NCBI GenBank assembly: GCA_023415335.1
Contig: JAEZLD010000048.1
Span: 1-64,000 of the forward strand
Direction of reading: 5' to 3'
DNA length: 64,000 bases
Origin: Bacillota bacterium
Lineage (GTDB): Bacteria > Bacillota > Clostridia > Clostridiales > Caloramatoraceae
The translations under genes and the position numbers were made by a program. Positions 34,368 through 44,533 of the stretch are shown here, piece after piece; position 1 is the first letter of the stretch, and every line of letters starts with the position of its first letter. The notes below the pieces were generated by a model. That model ran no database searches, had not been told where the DNA came from, and saw nothing but the letters and a program-made list of their open reading frames with translations.

Positions 34368-34833
34368 TGTATTTTATCGAACTAACAAGAATTACACTAG
34401 AATGTGTCGATTTAAATCATCACCTAAAGTGAAAACATCCCACACCAGGCCGCGAAAACCCAGTGCGGGGTGCAAGGTCTTAATATGCCGGGATACCGTA
34501 TCCCAGGATCTCATAATGTCCGACCCCATAGCTGCGCTGTGCACAGGAATCGCCGGAGTCGCCCTCAGCGGTGTAAACTCAACAGTTATCGATAGTTTTA
34601 GCTTCAGTACAAAATAAAAATAGGCAAAAAAATAGAACCCCATGAGTTCTCGACTCATAGGGCTCTCACTGCATTTAGTTTTCATTTAGTGCAAGCGATT
34701 GCGATTTGCATGTTTTTGTCGTGAATACCGGCGACAAAATGGAGAGGTTTGGAGAAAAAATTGGATAGTCACCACACCATATCGCAAAATCAATCGCAAT
34801 AAACCGTTATAAGGGGACCTGCAGGGACTTAAT
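34368..34833. other. Boundary region between accessory DNA and the lysS core, no clear gene
   Basis: Short frames exist on both strands (plus 34402-34617, minus 34392-34685) but neither resembles a known protein or has a good ribosome binding site. A hairpin CCCATGAG/CTCATAGGG lies at about 34640-34664. Further on are an inverted repeat TTTTGTCG/CGACAAAA (about 34713-34738), GATTGCGATTTGC (about 34692-34705) answered by ATCGCAAAAT and ATCGCAAT (about 34782-34800), and a CCTGCAGG palindrome just before the lysS stop. These may be recombination or regulatory sites at the island edge. Confidence 0.4.
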
Positions 34834-36360
34834 TTAGTCCAAAGGCTTCATGGTAGGGAACAGCAATACGTCCCTTATGGAATAGGAATCTGTAAGGAAC
34901 ATCACAAGTCTGTCTATACCTATTCCCAGACCTCCGGTAGGAGGCATTCCTATCTCCAGGGAGTTTACGAAATCATCATCCATTGCATATGCTTCGTCGT
35001 CTCCCAGCTCCTTTTCATTAGCCTGCTGCTGGAATCTTTCCAGCTGGTCTATTGGGTCGTTAAGCTCTGAATAGGCATTACCCAGTTCCCTTGCAAACAC
35101 AAAGGCCTCAAACCTTTCGGTAAGCTCTGGGTGACCCTTTTTCTTCTTTGTAAGAGGCGAAACCTCTATTGGATAATCTAAAATAAAGGTTGGTTGTATC
35201 AGGTGCTCCTCAGCGTATGCCTCAAAGGCTGCATTTAATAGATCTCCCTTGGAGCAGTCTCCAAGCTTCTTCTTCAGCTCATCTAATACCTTTGGAAGCT
35301 GCTTTTTAACAACCTCTCTTGCTTCATCATCTGTCTTTATCTCGTTAAAGTCCACACCTGCATACTGCTTTACTGCATCATGCATGGTAAGCCTTCGCCA
35401 AGGCGGCTTAAAGTCAATCTCAGTACCCTGGTAGGTTATCTTGGTAGTTCCATTAACCTCTGTGCAGCAATATGCACACATGTTTTCCATAAGCTCCATC
35501 ATTCCATTATAGTCTGTATATGCCTCATATAGCTCTATCATGGTAAACTCAGGGTTATGCCTTATATCTATTCCTTCATTTCTGAAGTCCTTACCTATTT
35601 CATAAACCCTTTCAAAGCCTCCAACTATAAGCCTCTTCAGGTAAAGCTCGGTGGCTATCCTTAGGTGTAGGTCTATATCCAAGGCATTGCTGTGGGTCAT
35701 AAAGGGCCTTGCAGCAGCTCCACTGGCAATAGTGGAAAGTATTGGTGTCTCAACCTCTATATAATTTCTGTCGTCCAGGAACTTTCTTATAGCCTTTATT
35801 ATCTGGGTTCTCTTATAGAAGGTATCCCTTACCTCAGGATTCACTATAAGATCCACATATCTCTGCCTGTACCTTAAATCAGGGTCCTTAAGTCCATGCC
35901 ACTTCTCCGGAAGAGGCTTTAAGGATTTGGTAAGCAAAACAAAGTCCTTAACATGTATGGATATTTCCCCAGTCTTTGTCTTAAATACCATGCCTTCAAC
36001 ACCGATAATATCTCCCAGATCCAACGTTTTAAAAAACTTAAGCTTTTCCTCACCTACATCATCAATTTTAATATACATCTGAAGCTTTCCATATCTGTCA
36101 TGTATATCACTGAAGCCGGCCTTTCCATGAACCCTCTTGGACATAAGCCTTCCAGCAACCCTTACATCCTTACCCTCAAGCTCCTCATAGTTATCCTTTA
36201 CATCCTTTGAGGTGTGGGTTCTATCATACTTAACTATCTCAAATGGGTCCTGGTCTTTATTCTTCAACTCATCCAGCTTCTGCCTTCTCTGCATTATAAG
36301 CTCATTGTATTCATTCTCGAGCTTTTCTATTTCCACCTGATTTAATTCATCATTTGCCAT
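34834..36360 (-). CDS. lysS: Lysyl-tRNA synthetase, class II
   Basis: This 508-aa enzyme charges tRNA-Lys. It has an N-terminal OB-fold anticodon-binding domain (about residues 65-150, [23 protein letters not shown]) and a class II catalytic core with motif 1 ([15 protein letters not shown]), motif 2 ([18 protein letters not shown], about 265-282) and motif 3 ([15 protein letters not shown], about 477-491). Length and motifs are normal. It follows greA by 36 nt on the minus strand, a typical clostridial greA-lysS operon driven by the promoter at 37070-37098. It marks the left edge of the conserved core. Confidence 0.98.
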   Translation of the reverse strand: MANDELNQVEIEKLENEYNELIMQRRQKLDELKNKDQDPFEIVKYDRTHTSKDVKDNYEELEGKDVRVAGRLMSKRVHGKAGFSDIHDRYGKLQMYIKIDDVGEEKLKFFKTLDLGDIIGVEGMVFKTKTGEISIHVKDFVLLTKSLKPLPEKWHGLKDPDLRYRQRYVDLIVNPEVRDTFYKRTQIIKAIRKFLDDRNYIEVETPILSTIASGAAARPFMTHSNALDIDLHLRIATELYLKRLIVGGFERVYEIGKDFRNEGIDIRHNPEFTMIELYEAYTDYNGMMELMENMCAYCCTEVNGTTKITYQGTEIDFKPPWRRLTMHDAVKQYAGVDFNEIKTDDEAREVVKKQLPKVLDELKKKLGDCSKGDLLNAAFEAYAEEHLIQPTFILDYPIEVSPLTKKKKGHPELTERFEAFVFARELGNAYSELNDPIDQLERFQQQANEKELGDDEAYAMDDDFVNSLEIGMPPTGGLGIGIDRLVMFLTDSYSIRDVLLFPTMKPLD

Positions 36361-36396
36361 ATTGTACCCCCGGTTATTTATTTGCCTTTATGGTCT

Positions 36397-36882
36397 CTAC
36401 TTTCTCTTGATTTCAAGAACCTTAAACTTTCTTATTCCTTCTGGAACCTGTATTTCAACAATTTCTCCAACCTTGTGTCCTAAAAGTCCTCTTCCTATTG
36501 GTGACTCATTGGATATTTTCATCTGGATGGGGTCAGCCTCAGCAGAGCCAACTATAGTAATCTCCATCTCATCATCGTACTCTATCTCATTAACCCTTGT
36601 AGTTGCTCCTACGGAAATAACATCCGTCTTAACATCATCCTCATCAATAATCTTCGCATTTTTAAGCATATTTTCAAGGGTTGCAATTCTTCCCTCAACA
36701 AATGCCTGCTCGTTTTTCGCCTCATCGTATTCTGAGTTCTCACTAAGATCTCCAAATGAAAGAGCAGTCTTTATCTTCTGGGTGACTTCCTTTCTCCTGA
36801 CTGTTTTAAGCTGTTCAAGCTCATCCTCAATCTTTTTTAATCCCTCATATGTAAGTATGACCTGCTTGCTGTTTTCGCTCAT
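36397..36882 (-). CDS. greA: Transcript cleavage factor GreA
   Basis: This 161-aa protein has the GreA N-terminal coiled coil ([19 protein letters not shown], with the acidic tip [17 protein letters not shown], about residues 38-54) and a C-terminal FKBP-like domain ending [20 protein letters not shown]. It rescues backtracked RNA polymerase. I start at ATG 36882 (MSENSKQV), which has GGAGGGG 9 nt upstream, rather than at 36900. It is co-transcribed with lysS. Confidence 0.97.
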   Translation of the reverse strand: MSENSKQVILTYEGLKKIEDELEQLKTVRRKEVTQKIKTALSFGDLSENSEYDEAKNEQAFVEGRIATLENMLKNAKIIDEDDVKTDVISVGATTRVNEIEYDDEMEITIVGSAEADPIQMKISNESPIGRGLLGHKVGEIVEIQVPEGIRKFKVLEIKRK

Positions 36883-37017
36883 TTTACGAATCCCCTCCAT
36901 TATTTTTTCGCAATTCCCTGATGTTACACAACAGAGATCATGGCGCTAGGCTTATTATAAGCTTGCTTTCTCAAGCATTTTTAATTATTTAACATATACA
37001 TAACTAATATAATATAA

Positions 37018-37043
37018 GCACTATAAAGGTTTCTTTACAGTGC
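37018..37043 (-). other. Leader hairpin of the greA-lysS transcript
   Basis: GCACTGTAAAG pairs with CTTTATAGTGC around a short loop, about 25 nt after the predicted transcription start. It lacks a T-run and may stabilise the mRNA 5' end. A second small hairpin GCTTGAG/CTCAAGC-like lies at about 36959-36976. Confidence 0.45.
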
Positions 37044-37069
37044 TCTAAGCCTCCGATTCATTAGATGAT

Positions 37070-37098
37070 ATTATAAAGCACTACCAGTTTAATGTCAA
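37070..37098 (-). promoter_or_regulatory. Consensus sigma-A promoter of greA-lysS
   Basis: Exact TTGACA (37098-37093), a 17-bp spacer, and exact TATAAT (37075-37070) on the minus strand. It lies in the 249-bp gap before greA. Confidence 0.9.
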
Positions 37099-37131
37099 CA
37101 ATTTTATTGCTTGTATTATATATACTATGTA

Positions 37132-37914
37132 CTACCTTTTCAAAACAACCTTACCTTGCTGCATAATTGCATCAACAAAGAAGCCTTCTCTCTCTGCCAT
37201 ATTCCATATTCTATCCTTTCCAATGCATGACAGATATCCTTGTACAGCTTCCTCCCGCAGGCCCCCCATGTCTTTATAGGCAATACCTACATCATCAAAC
37301 CACCGGCCTGATTGCTTAGGCTTTGGAAACCTCATAAGAAGTGTTGGCCGGTCCTTAGTTAAAAGCTGTGTATAGTCATCATTGTCAGCTGCAAGTATCA
37401 CCGCATCAGCCCTTTCTGAGGCTTTTATAGGGTCCTCTACTACGGCTGCCGAAATTCCATACTCTATCATGGCCTTCTCCGCAATATCCATAAGCCTCCC
37501 TTTGTTTTCCTTGGTAACAAGAAGTATTCTTCTGGCTATAGGGCATAACAGTTTAAATGCACACATACCTTCGTAGGTAGCTCCATCTCCTATTACCACC
37601 TCGCCCAGCCTCAGGTCACAACCTAAGCTTACGCTGTAGTAATCCAGTGCCCTAATCAGCAAAGAATAGTAGCACAGTTTGGAATAGTTTATATTATAAT
37701 CCCTCGAAACTACTATCTTAGAAATTCTGCCTGCCATTTTCTTTGCCTGACGGAGTTTTAAAGCTTCATTTTCTTCAGATACATTTATCCAGGTATAGTC
37801 TATATCTTCAATACTATCCTTTATTGTTTCAGGTGGCAAAATATACCTTAGAAAGCTGCTTTTTCTTTTCCCCTCTGTGTATTTTTCCTTGGAGATAACG
37901 GCAAAGCCCTGCAT
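37132..37914 (-). CDS. Conserved clostridial protein of unknown function, Rossmann-like
   Basis: This 260-aa protein has no family I can name. Residues 105-175 look like an alpha/beta nucleotide-binding fold: VVIGDGATYEGMCAFKLLCP, then ARRILLVTKENKGRLMDIA, then ADAVILAADNDDY, with the strand-loop-helix rhythm of a Rossmann domain but a non-canonical glycine loop (GDGATYEG). It lies between dusB (45 nt upstream in transcription order) and greA, facing the same way as both, a position it may keep in relatives. AGGAAG precedes the ATG. It may be a dehydrogenase-like or regulatory protein. Confidence 0.7.
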   Translation of the reverse strand: MQGFAVISKEKYTEGKRKSSFLRYILPPETIKDSIEDIDYTWINVSEENEALKLRQAKKMAGRISKIVVSRDYNINYSKLCYYSLLIRALDYYSVSLGCDLRLGEVVIGDGATYEGMCAFKLLCPIARRILLVTKENKGRLMDIAEKAMIEYGISAAVVEDPIKASERADAVILAADNDDYTQLLTKDRPTLLMRFPKPKQSGRWFDDVGIAYKDMGGLREEAVQGYLSCIGKDRIWNMAEREGFFVDAIMQQGKVVLKR

Positions 37915-37959
37915 GTTGTTCTTCCTGTCATTGCTATATAATAGAATATATGACGTAGT

Positions 37960-38928
37960 TTAATCATTATTCGTAGCTTTGTAATTCAACAGAAGCTTTC
38001 TTATCTGCTCCTCGTCCTCCAGTTTATTTATCTCTTGTCTCAGCTGTGCTGCCCCTTTCATTCCCTTTAGGTACCATCCCAGCTGTTTCCTCATTTCAAA
38101 CATTCCTTTATGACCCTTATTGCTACATACCATATCAAAATGCCTTAGTGCCATATCTATCCTCTCAGAAACAGATGGCTCGGGAATCAGCTCACCAGTG
38201 GTTAAATATGTGCAAACTCTTTTGAATATCCAAGGGTTCCCAAGGGCTCCTCTGCCAATCATTATTGCATCGCAGCCTGTTTCATCAAAAAGAGCCTTTG
38301 CCTCTAATGGTCCTGTCACATCTCCATTTCCAATAACAGGTATGGATACGGCTTTCTTCACCTTAGCAATTATATCCCAGTCAGCCCTGCCCTCATACAT
38401 CTGAGCCCTTGTCCTTCCGTGCACAGCAACTGCAGAGGCTCCAGAGTCTTCTATCATTCTGGCGAACTCTACTGCATTAACAGACTCCTCATCCCAGCCC
38501 TTTCTTATTTTAACGGTAACCGGCACCCTGGAGTTCTTTACCACGCTGCTTATCACCTGGCTTGCTAGCTTAGGATTTTTCATAAGTGCCGATCCATCAC
38601 AGTTCTTTATTACCTTCGGGGCAGGGCATCCCATGTTTATATCCACAATAGCGACCTTAGGATCAAGACTTACCTGGGCAGCAGTTTTTCCCATGACCTC
38701 AGGGTCCGAGCCGAATATCTGAAGGGCAGCAGGAGCTTCTCTTTCGTCTATGTCCATAAGTTTTTCTGTTTTCTGACTTGAATAATATAATCCTTTGGAG
38801 CTTACCATTTCAGTATACACCAGCCCGCAACCCATCTCTTTGCATAAAACCCTGAAGGTCTTGTCTGTAACACCCGCCATAGGGGCAAGAAAAATATTGT
38901 TTGATGGTATGTATTTACCTATTTTCAT
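37960..38928 (-). CDS. dusB: tRNA-dihydrouridine synthase DusB-like
   Basis: This 322-aa FMN-dependent TIM-barrel enzyme reduces uridine to dihydrouridine in tRNA. It begins with the Dus signature NIFLAPMAGVTDKTFRVLC (residues 11-29), has the catalytic Cys region INMGCPAPKV (about 99-108), a phosphate-binding VKIRKGW and VAVHGRTRAQMYEGRADW (about 170-187), and GNGDV/GRGALGNPWIF near the C-terminus. It starts 8 nt after the coaX stop, so the two are co-transcribed. The DusB subgroup is assigned by its bacterial motif set. Confidence 0.95.
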   Translation of the reverse strand: MKIGKYIPSNNIFLAPMAGVTDKTFRVLCKEMGCGLVYTEMVSSKGLYYSSQKTEKLMDIDEREAPAALQIFGSDPEVMGKTAAQVSLDPKVAIVDINMGCPAPKVIKNCDGSALMKNPKLASQVISSVVKNSRVPVTVKIRKGWDEESVNAVEFARMIEDSGASAVAVHGRTRAQMYEGRADWDIIAKVKKAVSIPVIGNGDVTGPLEAKALFDETGCDAIMIGRGALGNPWIFKRVCTYLTTGELIPEPSVSERIDMALRHFDMVCSNKGHKGMFEMRKQLGWYLKGMKGAAQLRQEINKLEDEEQIRKLLLNYKATNND

Positions 38929-38936
38929 GCTATCAC

Positions 38937-39713
38937 CTATCTGTTCTTTTCATAAAGTATTCTTAGTCCCTCTAATGTAAGGAAAGGATGAACCTCATTT
39001 ATAGTAGTGCTTTCTGATGCTATCATCTTTGCCATACCTCCAGTTGCAACCACATAAGGCTCCTTTTCTCCTAAGCCCTTCATTTCCTCCTTCATTCTTC
39101 CTACAATATAGTCTACCTGTCCTATATATCCATACACAATTCCAGCCTGCATACTCTGTATTGTATTTTTGCAGATTACATTTTGGGGCTTAACTATATC
39201 AATCCTTGGGAGCTTGGCAGCCTTTGCAAACAGTGATTCGGCGGCAATTTTTACACCAGGGACTATGGCCCCACCGTAATAGTCTCCATTTTCACCAACT
39301 GCACAGAAGGTTGTGGCCGTTCCCATATCTATTATAACCAATGGGCGCTTATAAATTTCTATTGCAGCTACAGCATTCACAATCCTGTCTGCTCCCACCT
39401 CTCTGGGGTTATCATATTTAATATTAATTCCAGTTTTAACCCCAGGGCCGACTACAATAGGCATAAGCTTAAAGTATTTCCTTATACCATGTTCAAGAGA
39501 ATACATTATGTTAGGCACTACGGAGGAAACTATTACTGCCTCCACCTTCTTATAGTCAAGCTCAGACCTTTGGAACAGCTCCAATATAAGTATTCCAAAC
39601 TCATCTGCAGTCCTGCTTTCACCTGTTGAAAGCCTCCAGTCCGCCATAAGCTTTTTCCCCTCATAAACTCCCGCTACAATATTTGTGTTTCCCACATCGA
39701 AAACTAAAAGCAT
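38937..39713 (-). CDS. coaX: Type III pantothenate kinase
   Basis: This 258-aa ASKHA-fold kinase catalyses the first step of coenzyme A synthesis. Its phosphate-binding loop is [15 protein letters not shown] (residues 3-17), followed by the pantothenate region [11 protein letters not shown] (about 107-117), [12 protein letters not shown] (about 128-139, catalytic Asp) and [11 protein letters not shown] near the C-terminus. Length is normal. It starts after a birA terminator-like hairpin and is followed by dusB. Confidence 0.97.
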   Translation of the reverse strand: MLLVFDVGNTNIVAGVYEGKKLMADWRLSTGESRTADEFGILILELFQRSELDYKKVEAVIVSSVVPNIMYSLEHGIRKYFKLMPIVVGPGVKTGINIKYDNPREVGADRIVNAVAAIEIYKRPLVIIDMGTATTFCAVGENGDYYGGAIVPGVKIAAESLFAKAAKLPRIDIVKPQNVICKNTIQSMQAGIVYGYIGQVDYIVGRMKEEMKGLGEKEPYVVATGGMAKMIASESTTINEVHPFLTLEGLRILYEKNR

Positions 39714-39809
39714 TTTATCACTCCCATTACCTTTCTTCTATATGAATCTTCCATCCCTATATCATTAAAGTCTTCAGACCATAAACTGTTTCCCAGCTTT
39801 AATGCCCGC

Positions 39810-39833
39810 TTTGATGCAGGCATTTTAATAATA
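39810..39833 (-). terminator. Hairpin after birA
   Basis: ATGCCTGC pairs with GCGGGCAT around a short loop, with A- and T-rich flanks, in the 149-bp gap between birA and coaX. Confidence 0.5.
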
Positions 39834-39862
39834 ACATATATTATATTCATAATATATCAGAT

Positions 39863-40861
39863 TTAAACCTGTGGTATTTTATAAAGTCCCCTTACGGAAA
39901 CATCTCCACTGATTACTCTTGTGGTTTCTCCGCTATCAAGCCTTACAATAAGTGCCCCCTGGTCATCCATATTCAGTGCCACCCCTTCCCATACGCTGTC
40001 AGCGGCCATAAGCCTTACTCTTTTTCCAATCAGAACCGAGTATTTCTCTAACATTGGAACCATGGGCTTAAGTCCTTCCTTCTTGTATAATTCATAGCTT
40101 TTCTCAAAGCAGTTAAGTATAGAAGCCATTATCCTTTTTCTACTTAAGGCTTCTCCCTTATGAATCCTAAGGGATGTAGCAATATCACAAAGCTCCTGTG
40201 GAAAGGATAGCTGGTTTATGTTCATCCCCATTCCCACCACAATATAGTTAATTCTATCCAGCTCTGCATTCATCTCCGTCAGTATTCCGCAGAGCTTCTT
40301 ATTATCAAGTACAATATCGTTTGGCCATTTTATACCCGTCCTTATACCTGTTTCCTTCTCTAAGCCCTGTACAATTGATAGTGCCAGCACTGGTGTTATT
40401 GAAAAAGCACTTTCAGGGCTTACAGGGGGCTTAAGAAGTATTGATGCGGCAATGCTGTTGCCTTTGGTAGTTGCCCAGCTTCTGCCCTTCCTTCCCCTTC
40501 CTGACTGCTGCTCCTCAGCTATTATTATCAGCCCTTCCTCAGCACCCTTGGCTGCTTCCTTTTTAACCTGGTCATTGGTTGAGCCGGTGGTATCTAAATA
40601 TATAATCCTTCTTCCAATATATCGGGTTTCAAGATACTGCCCTACCTCTACCTCTGACATCACATCGGGGGATGATACAATCCTATAGCCATTCCGTGTT
40701 CTAGCCTCTATTTTATAGCCCTCGCTCTCCAGCTGCTTTATTATCTTCCAAACCGCTGCCCTGGATACTCTAAGGCTGCGGCTTAGCTCTTCACCCGAGA
40801 CATATCCACCGCCTTCCAGCAGTTTTTTTAGTATTTCATCCTTCAATTGCACCACCACCAA
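39863..40861 (-). CDS. birA: Biotin protein ligase / biotin operon repressor BirA
   Basis: This 332-aa bifunctional protein has an N-terminal winged helix (about residues 8-60, GGYVSGEELSRSLRVSRAAVWKIIKQLESEGY), a central biotin ligase domain with the biotinyl-AMP loop SGRGRKGRSWAT (about 122-133) and the catalytic Lys in GIKWPNDIVL (about 190-199), and a C-terminal SH3-like domain. It biotinylates carboxyl-carrier proteins and can repress biotin genes. The start is uncertain: the frame opens with TTG at 40861 after AGGAAAATG, and no nearby ATG is available. It is transcribed alone. Confidence 0.95.
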   Translation of the reverse strand: MVVVQLKDEILKKLLEGGGYVSGEELSRSLRVSRAAVWKIIKQLESEGYKIEARTRNGYRIVSSPDVMSEVEVGQYLETRYIGRRIIYLDTTGSTNDQVKKEAAKGAEEGLIIIAEEQQSGRGRKGRSWATTKGNSIAASILLKPPVSPESAFSITPVLALSIVQGLEKETGIRTGIKWPNDIVLDNKKLCGILTEMNAELDRINYIVVGMGMNINQLSFPQELCDIATSLRIHKGEALSRKRIMASILNCFEKSYELYKKEGLKPMVPMLEKYSVLIGKRVRLMAADSVWEGVALNMDDQGALIVRLDSGETTRVISGDVSVRGLYKIPQV

Positions 40862-40941
40862 AACATTTTCCTATAAGACTCCCTGATCTGCAGCCTGGCT
40901 ATTACCCAGGAAATGTGCTGCAAATAAGTAGTTCGAAGCAT

Positions 40942-41406
40942 TTATTTTCTTCCAGTCCTGCATTCAATATACCTTTGTATTGCAGCGGCATTGGGCTTAA
41001 ATATCTCTGAAGGAAGACTGTCTATTGAAAAAAAACCCAGCTGCTTTACCTCATCATTATCACATCTAAGGGTTCCCTTATACCTTCTGCATATATATAC
41101 CATGTCAATGTTAGATACCTGGTCCCCATTAGGATAAACATGATGCATCTCAGGACCTGAAAATACCCCCAAAAACTCCAGTTCTTCAGCTATTAGTCCG
41201 GTTTCCTCATAAAGCTCCCTTTTAGCTGCATCCTCTACCCTCTCGTCAAGCTCCACAGAACCTCCTGCATAAGCCCAGCTTGGCTCATCTGTTCTTAGCT
41301 GAAGCAGTATTTCCCCTTCTGCATTTTCTACTATTATACTGGCTCCACACTGCAGTATAGGCCTTGTGCCAACCAGCTTCCTCATGTCCATAATATAACC
41401 TGACAT
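40942..41406 (-). CDS. Nudix hydrolase
   Basis: This 154-aa protein has a complete Nudix box, GGSVELDERVEDAAKRELYEETG (about residues 45-67, matching Gx5Ex7REUxEExGU), within a beta-rich fold. I start at ATG 41406, which overlaps the upstream GNAT stop in TAATG and has GAGAGGTG upstream; the GTG at 41415 lies inside the GNAT gene. It hydrolyses a nucleoside-diphosphate-linked compound of unknown identity. It is co-transcribed with the acetyltransferase gene. Confidence 0.93.
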   Translation of the reverse strand: MSGYIMDMRKLVGTRPILQCGASIIVENAEGEILLQLRTDEPSWAYAGGSVELDERVEDAAKRELYEETGLIAEELEFLGVFSGPEMHHVYPNGDQVSNIDMVYICRRYKGTLRCDNDEVKQLGFFSIDSLPSEIFKPNAAAIQRYIECRTGRK

Positions 41407-41933
41407 TATAAGCACCTCTCATACAATCTGAAACGATCCAGTCCATAACTGCTGTACCCAAGGTCTGCTGTTCCTGCATATGAAAAGCCAAGCTTCTCAT
41501 AAAGCTTAATTGCTGGACTGTTCTTTTCGTACACATCCAGCCTTAATGCCTTCATGCCATCTCTTCTGCCCTGTTCTATGGAAAACTGCATAAGACCCTC
41601 TCCAATTCCCTTTTTTAAATAATAAGGCTCTACTGCCAGTGTATGTATAACATAGATTTTACAATAATCCTCGTTTGAAGTCCAATTAACAGAACCATAT
41701 CCATTCTCAGGCTCATGATTTAATATTATAGAGCCTGCAATTTTCCCATGGTCCAATGCCACATACAGGCTGTCCTCTGATATACCTTTAAGTGCATCCT
41801 CACGTATAGGATATATCCCCTTTTTCCATCCAGGATAGTTCACCGTAGCTGCCAGATAATCATTAAGACTGTCATAGAGCTGCGTTATTTCTTCAATATG
41901 GCCTATACCTGCCTTTTCTATTTTAATATTCAT
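41406..41933 (-). CDS. GNAT-family N-acetyltransferase
   Basis: This 175-aa protein has the acetyl-CoA-binding motif YYLKKGIGEGLMQFSIEQGRR (about residues 102-122, motif A) and the C-terminal motif B NSPAIKLYEKLGFSYAG (about 139-155). The substrate is not predictable. It is co-transcribed and translationally coupled with the Nudix gene. Confidence 0.92.
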   Translation of the reverse strand: MNIKIEKAGIGHIEEITQLYDSLNDYLAATVNYPGWKKGIYPIREDALKGISEDSLYVALDHGKIAGSIILNHEPENGYGSVNWTSNEDYCKIYVIHTLAVEPYYLKKGIGEGLMQFSIEQGRRDGMKALRLDVYEKNSPAIKLYEKLGFSYAGTADLGYSSYGLDRFRLYERCL

Positions 41934-42044
41934 AAGCTTTCCTCCCGCCTATGCACAAGTATTGCTGGAGCACATTTTCTATATTATAGTAAAACCCTCC
42001 CACATGCAATGGTAGATTCACTAATCCGCTGCACTGTTTTATTC

Positions 42045-42078
42045 TTAAAAAGGACGGTTTTCCTAAGAAAACCGCCCC
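42045..42078 (-). terminator. Terminator of ftsH
   Basis: GGCGGTTTTC pairs with GGAAAACCGTCC around a TTA loop, followed by TTTTT on the minus strand, just after the ftsH stop. Confidence 0.88.
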
Positions 42079-42083
42079 TATAG

Positions 42084-43922
42084 CTATGCTATACTTACCT
42101 CGTTAAATACTGCTTCAAACTCATCTGCATCAAGCTTCTCTTTTTCAAGAAGTGCCTCTGCAACCTTATGGAGCTTATCCATATGATCCTTCAGCATGTT
42201 TTCAGCTGCTTGATATCCTTCGCTTATGATTCTCTTTATTTCCTTGTCTATTTGAGCAGCAACCTCTTCACTGCAGTTCCTTGACTTGGTGAAATCCCTT
42301 CCAAGGAACACTTCGTCGTGTCCTGAGCCAAACTCTACAGGTCCTATAAGGTCGCTCATGCCATATTGGGTAACCATCTTCCTGGCCAGCCCTGTGGCTC
42401 TTTCAATATCGTTGCTGGCACCTGTACTTATATCGTCCAGTACAAGCTTTTCTGCAACCCTGCCTCCAAGCATGATTGCAATAAGCTCCTCAAGCTCCCT
42501 CTTTGTAGCATAGCTCTTATCCTCCTTGGGAAGGGATGCAGTATATCCTCCTGCCATACCCCTTGGAACTATGCTTACCTCGTGTACAGGATCTGCCAAT
42601 GGGAACAGCCTTCTTACCACTGCATGGCCTGCCTCATGGTAGGCTGTAAGCTTTCTATCATGCTCTGTCTGAACCCTGCTCTTTTTCTCTGGTCCCATCA
42701 TTACCCTGGAAATGGATTCCTGAAGCTCAGACATTCCTATAAGCCTCTTGCCTCTTCTTACAGAAAGAAGGGCAGCCTCATTCATAAGATTCTCAAGGTC
42801 TGCTCCAGTAAAACCAGGAGTGCCCTTAGCAAGCACATTAAGATTAACATCAGGCTCGAGAGGTTTATTTCTAGAATGTATTTTAAGTATTTCCTCTCTG
42901 CCCTTAACATCAGGTGCATTTACTACAATCTGTCTGTCAAATCTGCCAGGTCTTAAGAGTGCATGGTCAAGTATATCAGGCCTATTGGTTGCCGCTATTA
43001 CTATGGTACCCTCATTTACTCCGAAGCCGTCCATCTCGACGAGCAGCTGATTTAATGTCTGCTCCCTCTCATCATGGCCACCACCAAGTCCTGCACCTCT
43101 CTGTCTTCCAACTGCATCTATTTCATCTATGAATATAATGCAAGGTGAATTCTTCTTTGCTGTTTCAAACAAATCTCTTACTCTTGATGCACCAACGCCT
43201 ACAAACATCTCTACAAAGTCCGAGCCGCTGATACTGAAGAATGGAACTCCTGCTTCTCCAGCAACTGCCTTGGCAAGAAGTGTCTTACCGGTTCCTGGAG
43301 GGCCTACCAGAAGTATTCCCTTTGGTATCCTTGCACCAAGCTCAATATACTTCCTTGGCTGCTTTAGGAAGTCAACCACCTCAGCAAGCTCCGTCTTTTC
43401 CTCATCTGCTCCTGCAACATCGTTAAAGGTGACCTTTCTTTTGTCATTGGATGCCAGTCTTGCACGACTCTTTCCAAAGTTCATTACACCCTTTCCGCTG
43501 CTACTTGATTGGGATTGCTGTATAAATATAAACCATACGGCACCAAGCATTACAAACATCAATATGTTTGGAAGCATCGACACCCACACAGGAAGTGTCT
43601 CAGGCGGCACATAGGAATGCTGTACCTTGCTCTCCTCCGGCTTATCGGAGTTATACTCATTAACAATATCAATGAATTTTTCAATGCTTCCTACGTTGGA
43701 GATAAACTCTGTACCGTCTTTAAGCTTACCGCTGGCACTGTAATCTCCTTCACTAATTTCTATTTTCTCAACATCCCCAGCTTCTAGCTTTGTAAGAAGT
43801 TCAGTAAGGGTAAATTTTTCAGGTTTCTGGGAATTACCATTGAACAATGAAATTGCCACAACAAAGGCTATTATAACTATAAGCCATATACTAGCATTTT
43901 TAAGGAATGATTTCTTCATCAT
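42084..43922 (-). CDS. ftsH: ATP-dependent zinc metalloprotease FtsH
   Basis: This 612-aa membrane AAA+ protease has TM1 at about residues 9-28 and TM2 at about 111-133, flanking an extracytoplasmic domain of about 80 aa. The AAA module has Walker A GPPGTGKT (about 206-213), Walker [13 protein letters not shown] and the second region of homology [20 protein letters not shown]. The zinc site HEAGH lies at about 430-434. It degrades misfolded membrane proteins and regulators such as those controlling sporulation. It is downstream of tilS-hpt in the conserved order. A ggggggtt SD precedes the ATG pair. Confidence 0.98.
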   Translation of the reverse strand: MMKKSFLKNASIWLIVIIAFVVAISLFNGNSQKPEKFTLTELLTKLEAGDVEKIEISEGDYSASGKLKDGTEFISNVGSIEKFIDIVNEYNSDKPEESKVQHSYVPPETLPVWVSMLPNILMFVMLGAVWFIFIQQSQSSSSGKGVMNFGKSRARLASNDKRKVTFNDVAGADEEKTELAEVVDFLKQPRKYIELGARIPKGILLVGPPGTGKTLLAKAVAGEAGVPFFSISGSDFVEMFVGVGASRVRDLFETAKKNSPCIIFIDEIDAVGRQRGAGLGGGHDEREQTLNQLLVEMDGFGVNEGTIVIAATNRPDILDHALLRPGRFDRQIVVNAPDVKGREEILKIHSRNKPLEPDVNLNVLAKGTPGFTGADLENLMNEAALLSVRRGKRLIGMSELQESISRVMMGPEKKSRVQTEHDRKLTAYHEAGHAVVRRLFPLADPVHEVSIVPRGMAGGYTASLPKEDKSYATKRELEELIAIMLGGRVAEKLVLDDISTGASNDIERATGLARKMVTQYGMSDLIGPVEFGSGHDEVFLGRDFTKSRNCSEEVAAQIDKEIKRIISEGYQAAENMLKDHMDKLHKVAEALLEKEKLDADEFEAVFNEVSIA

Positions 43923-43981
43923 AACCCCCCTTTCTTATCTACATGTTATAATATTTTACCACACAATATTTGCGTTCTCAA

Positions 43982-44533
43982 TCAGTTAGTTTTATCGTTT
44001 TTGTAAACTTCCTCCTTTAATATTCCTATATATGGAAGGCTCCTGTACCATTCTGCATAATCAAGTCCATAGCCTACTACGAACTCATCAGGTATGTTAA
44101 AGCCTATATAATCAGCCTTTATATCAGCTTTTCTTCTATCTGGTTTGTCAAGCAGCGAACATATTTTAATAGACTTTGGTCCTCTTGACTGAAGATAGCC
44201 CATAAGGTACTTAAGAGTTGTTCCAGTATCTATTATATCCTCAATTATTAGTATGTTTTTATCCTTAATATCTGCATCAAGATCCTTTAATATCCTTACA
44301 ACCCCTGTAGACTTGGTTGATGCACCATAGCTTGAAACAGCCATGAAATCTATCTGTATGTCTATGCTCATGGCTTTCATTAGATCAGCCATAAAAGCGA
44401 TGGAACCCTTAAGTATTCCAATAAACATTACTTTTTCATCCTTATAATCCTCGGATATCTGGTCTGCCAGCTCCTTTACCCTCTTTTGGATAGTTTCGTC
44501 GTCTAAAAGTATCTTTTTAATTGAATCATTCAT
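43982..44533 (-). CDS. hpt: Hypoxanthine phosphoribosyltransferase
   Basis: This 183-aa purine-salvage enzyme converts hypoxanthine or guanine plus PRPP to IMP or GMP. The PRPP loop is LIIEDIIDTGTTLKYL (about residues 97-112), and the flexible-loop and PPi motifs are FIGILKGSIAFMADL (36-50) and LDKPDRRKADI. Its start overlaps the tilS stop by 8 nt, the classic tilS-hpt overlap. HPRT and TilS often function together in Bacillota at the head of ftsH. Confidence 0.97.
   Translation of the reverse strand: MNDSIKKILLDDETIQKRVKELADQISEDYKDEKVMFIGILKGSIAFMADLMKAMSIDIQIDFMAVSSYGASTKSTGVVRILKDLDADIKDKNILIIEDIIDTGTTLKYLMGYLQSRGPKSIKICSLLDKPDRRKADIKADYIGFNIPDEFVVGYGLDYAEWYRSLPYIGILKEEVYKNDKTN

Noticed and set aside
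34392..34685. 97-aa minus-strand and 71-aa plus-strand frames in the boundary region.
   Set aside because: They overlap each other, lack convincing ribosome binding sites, match no family I recognise, and cross inverted repeats.
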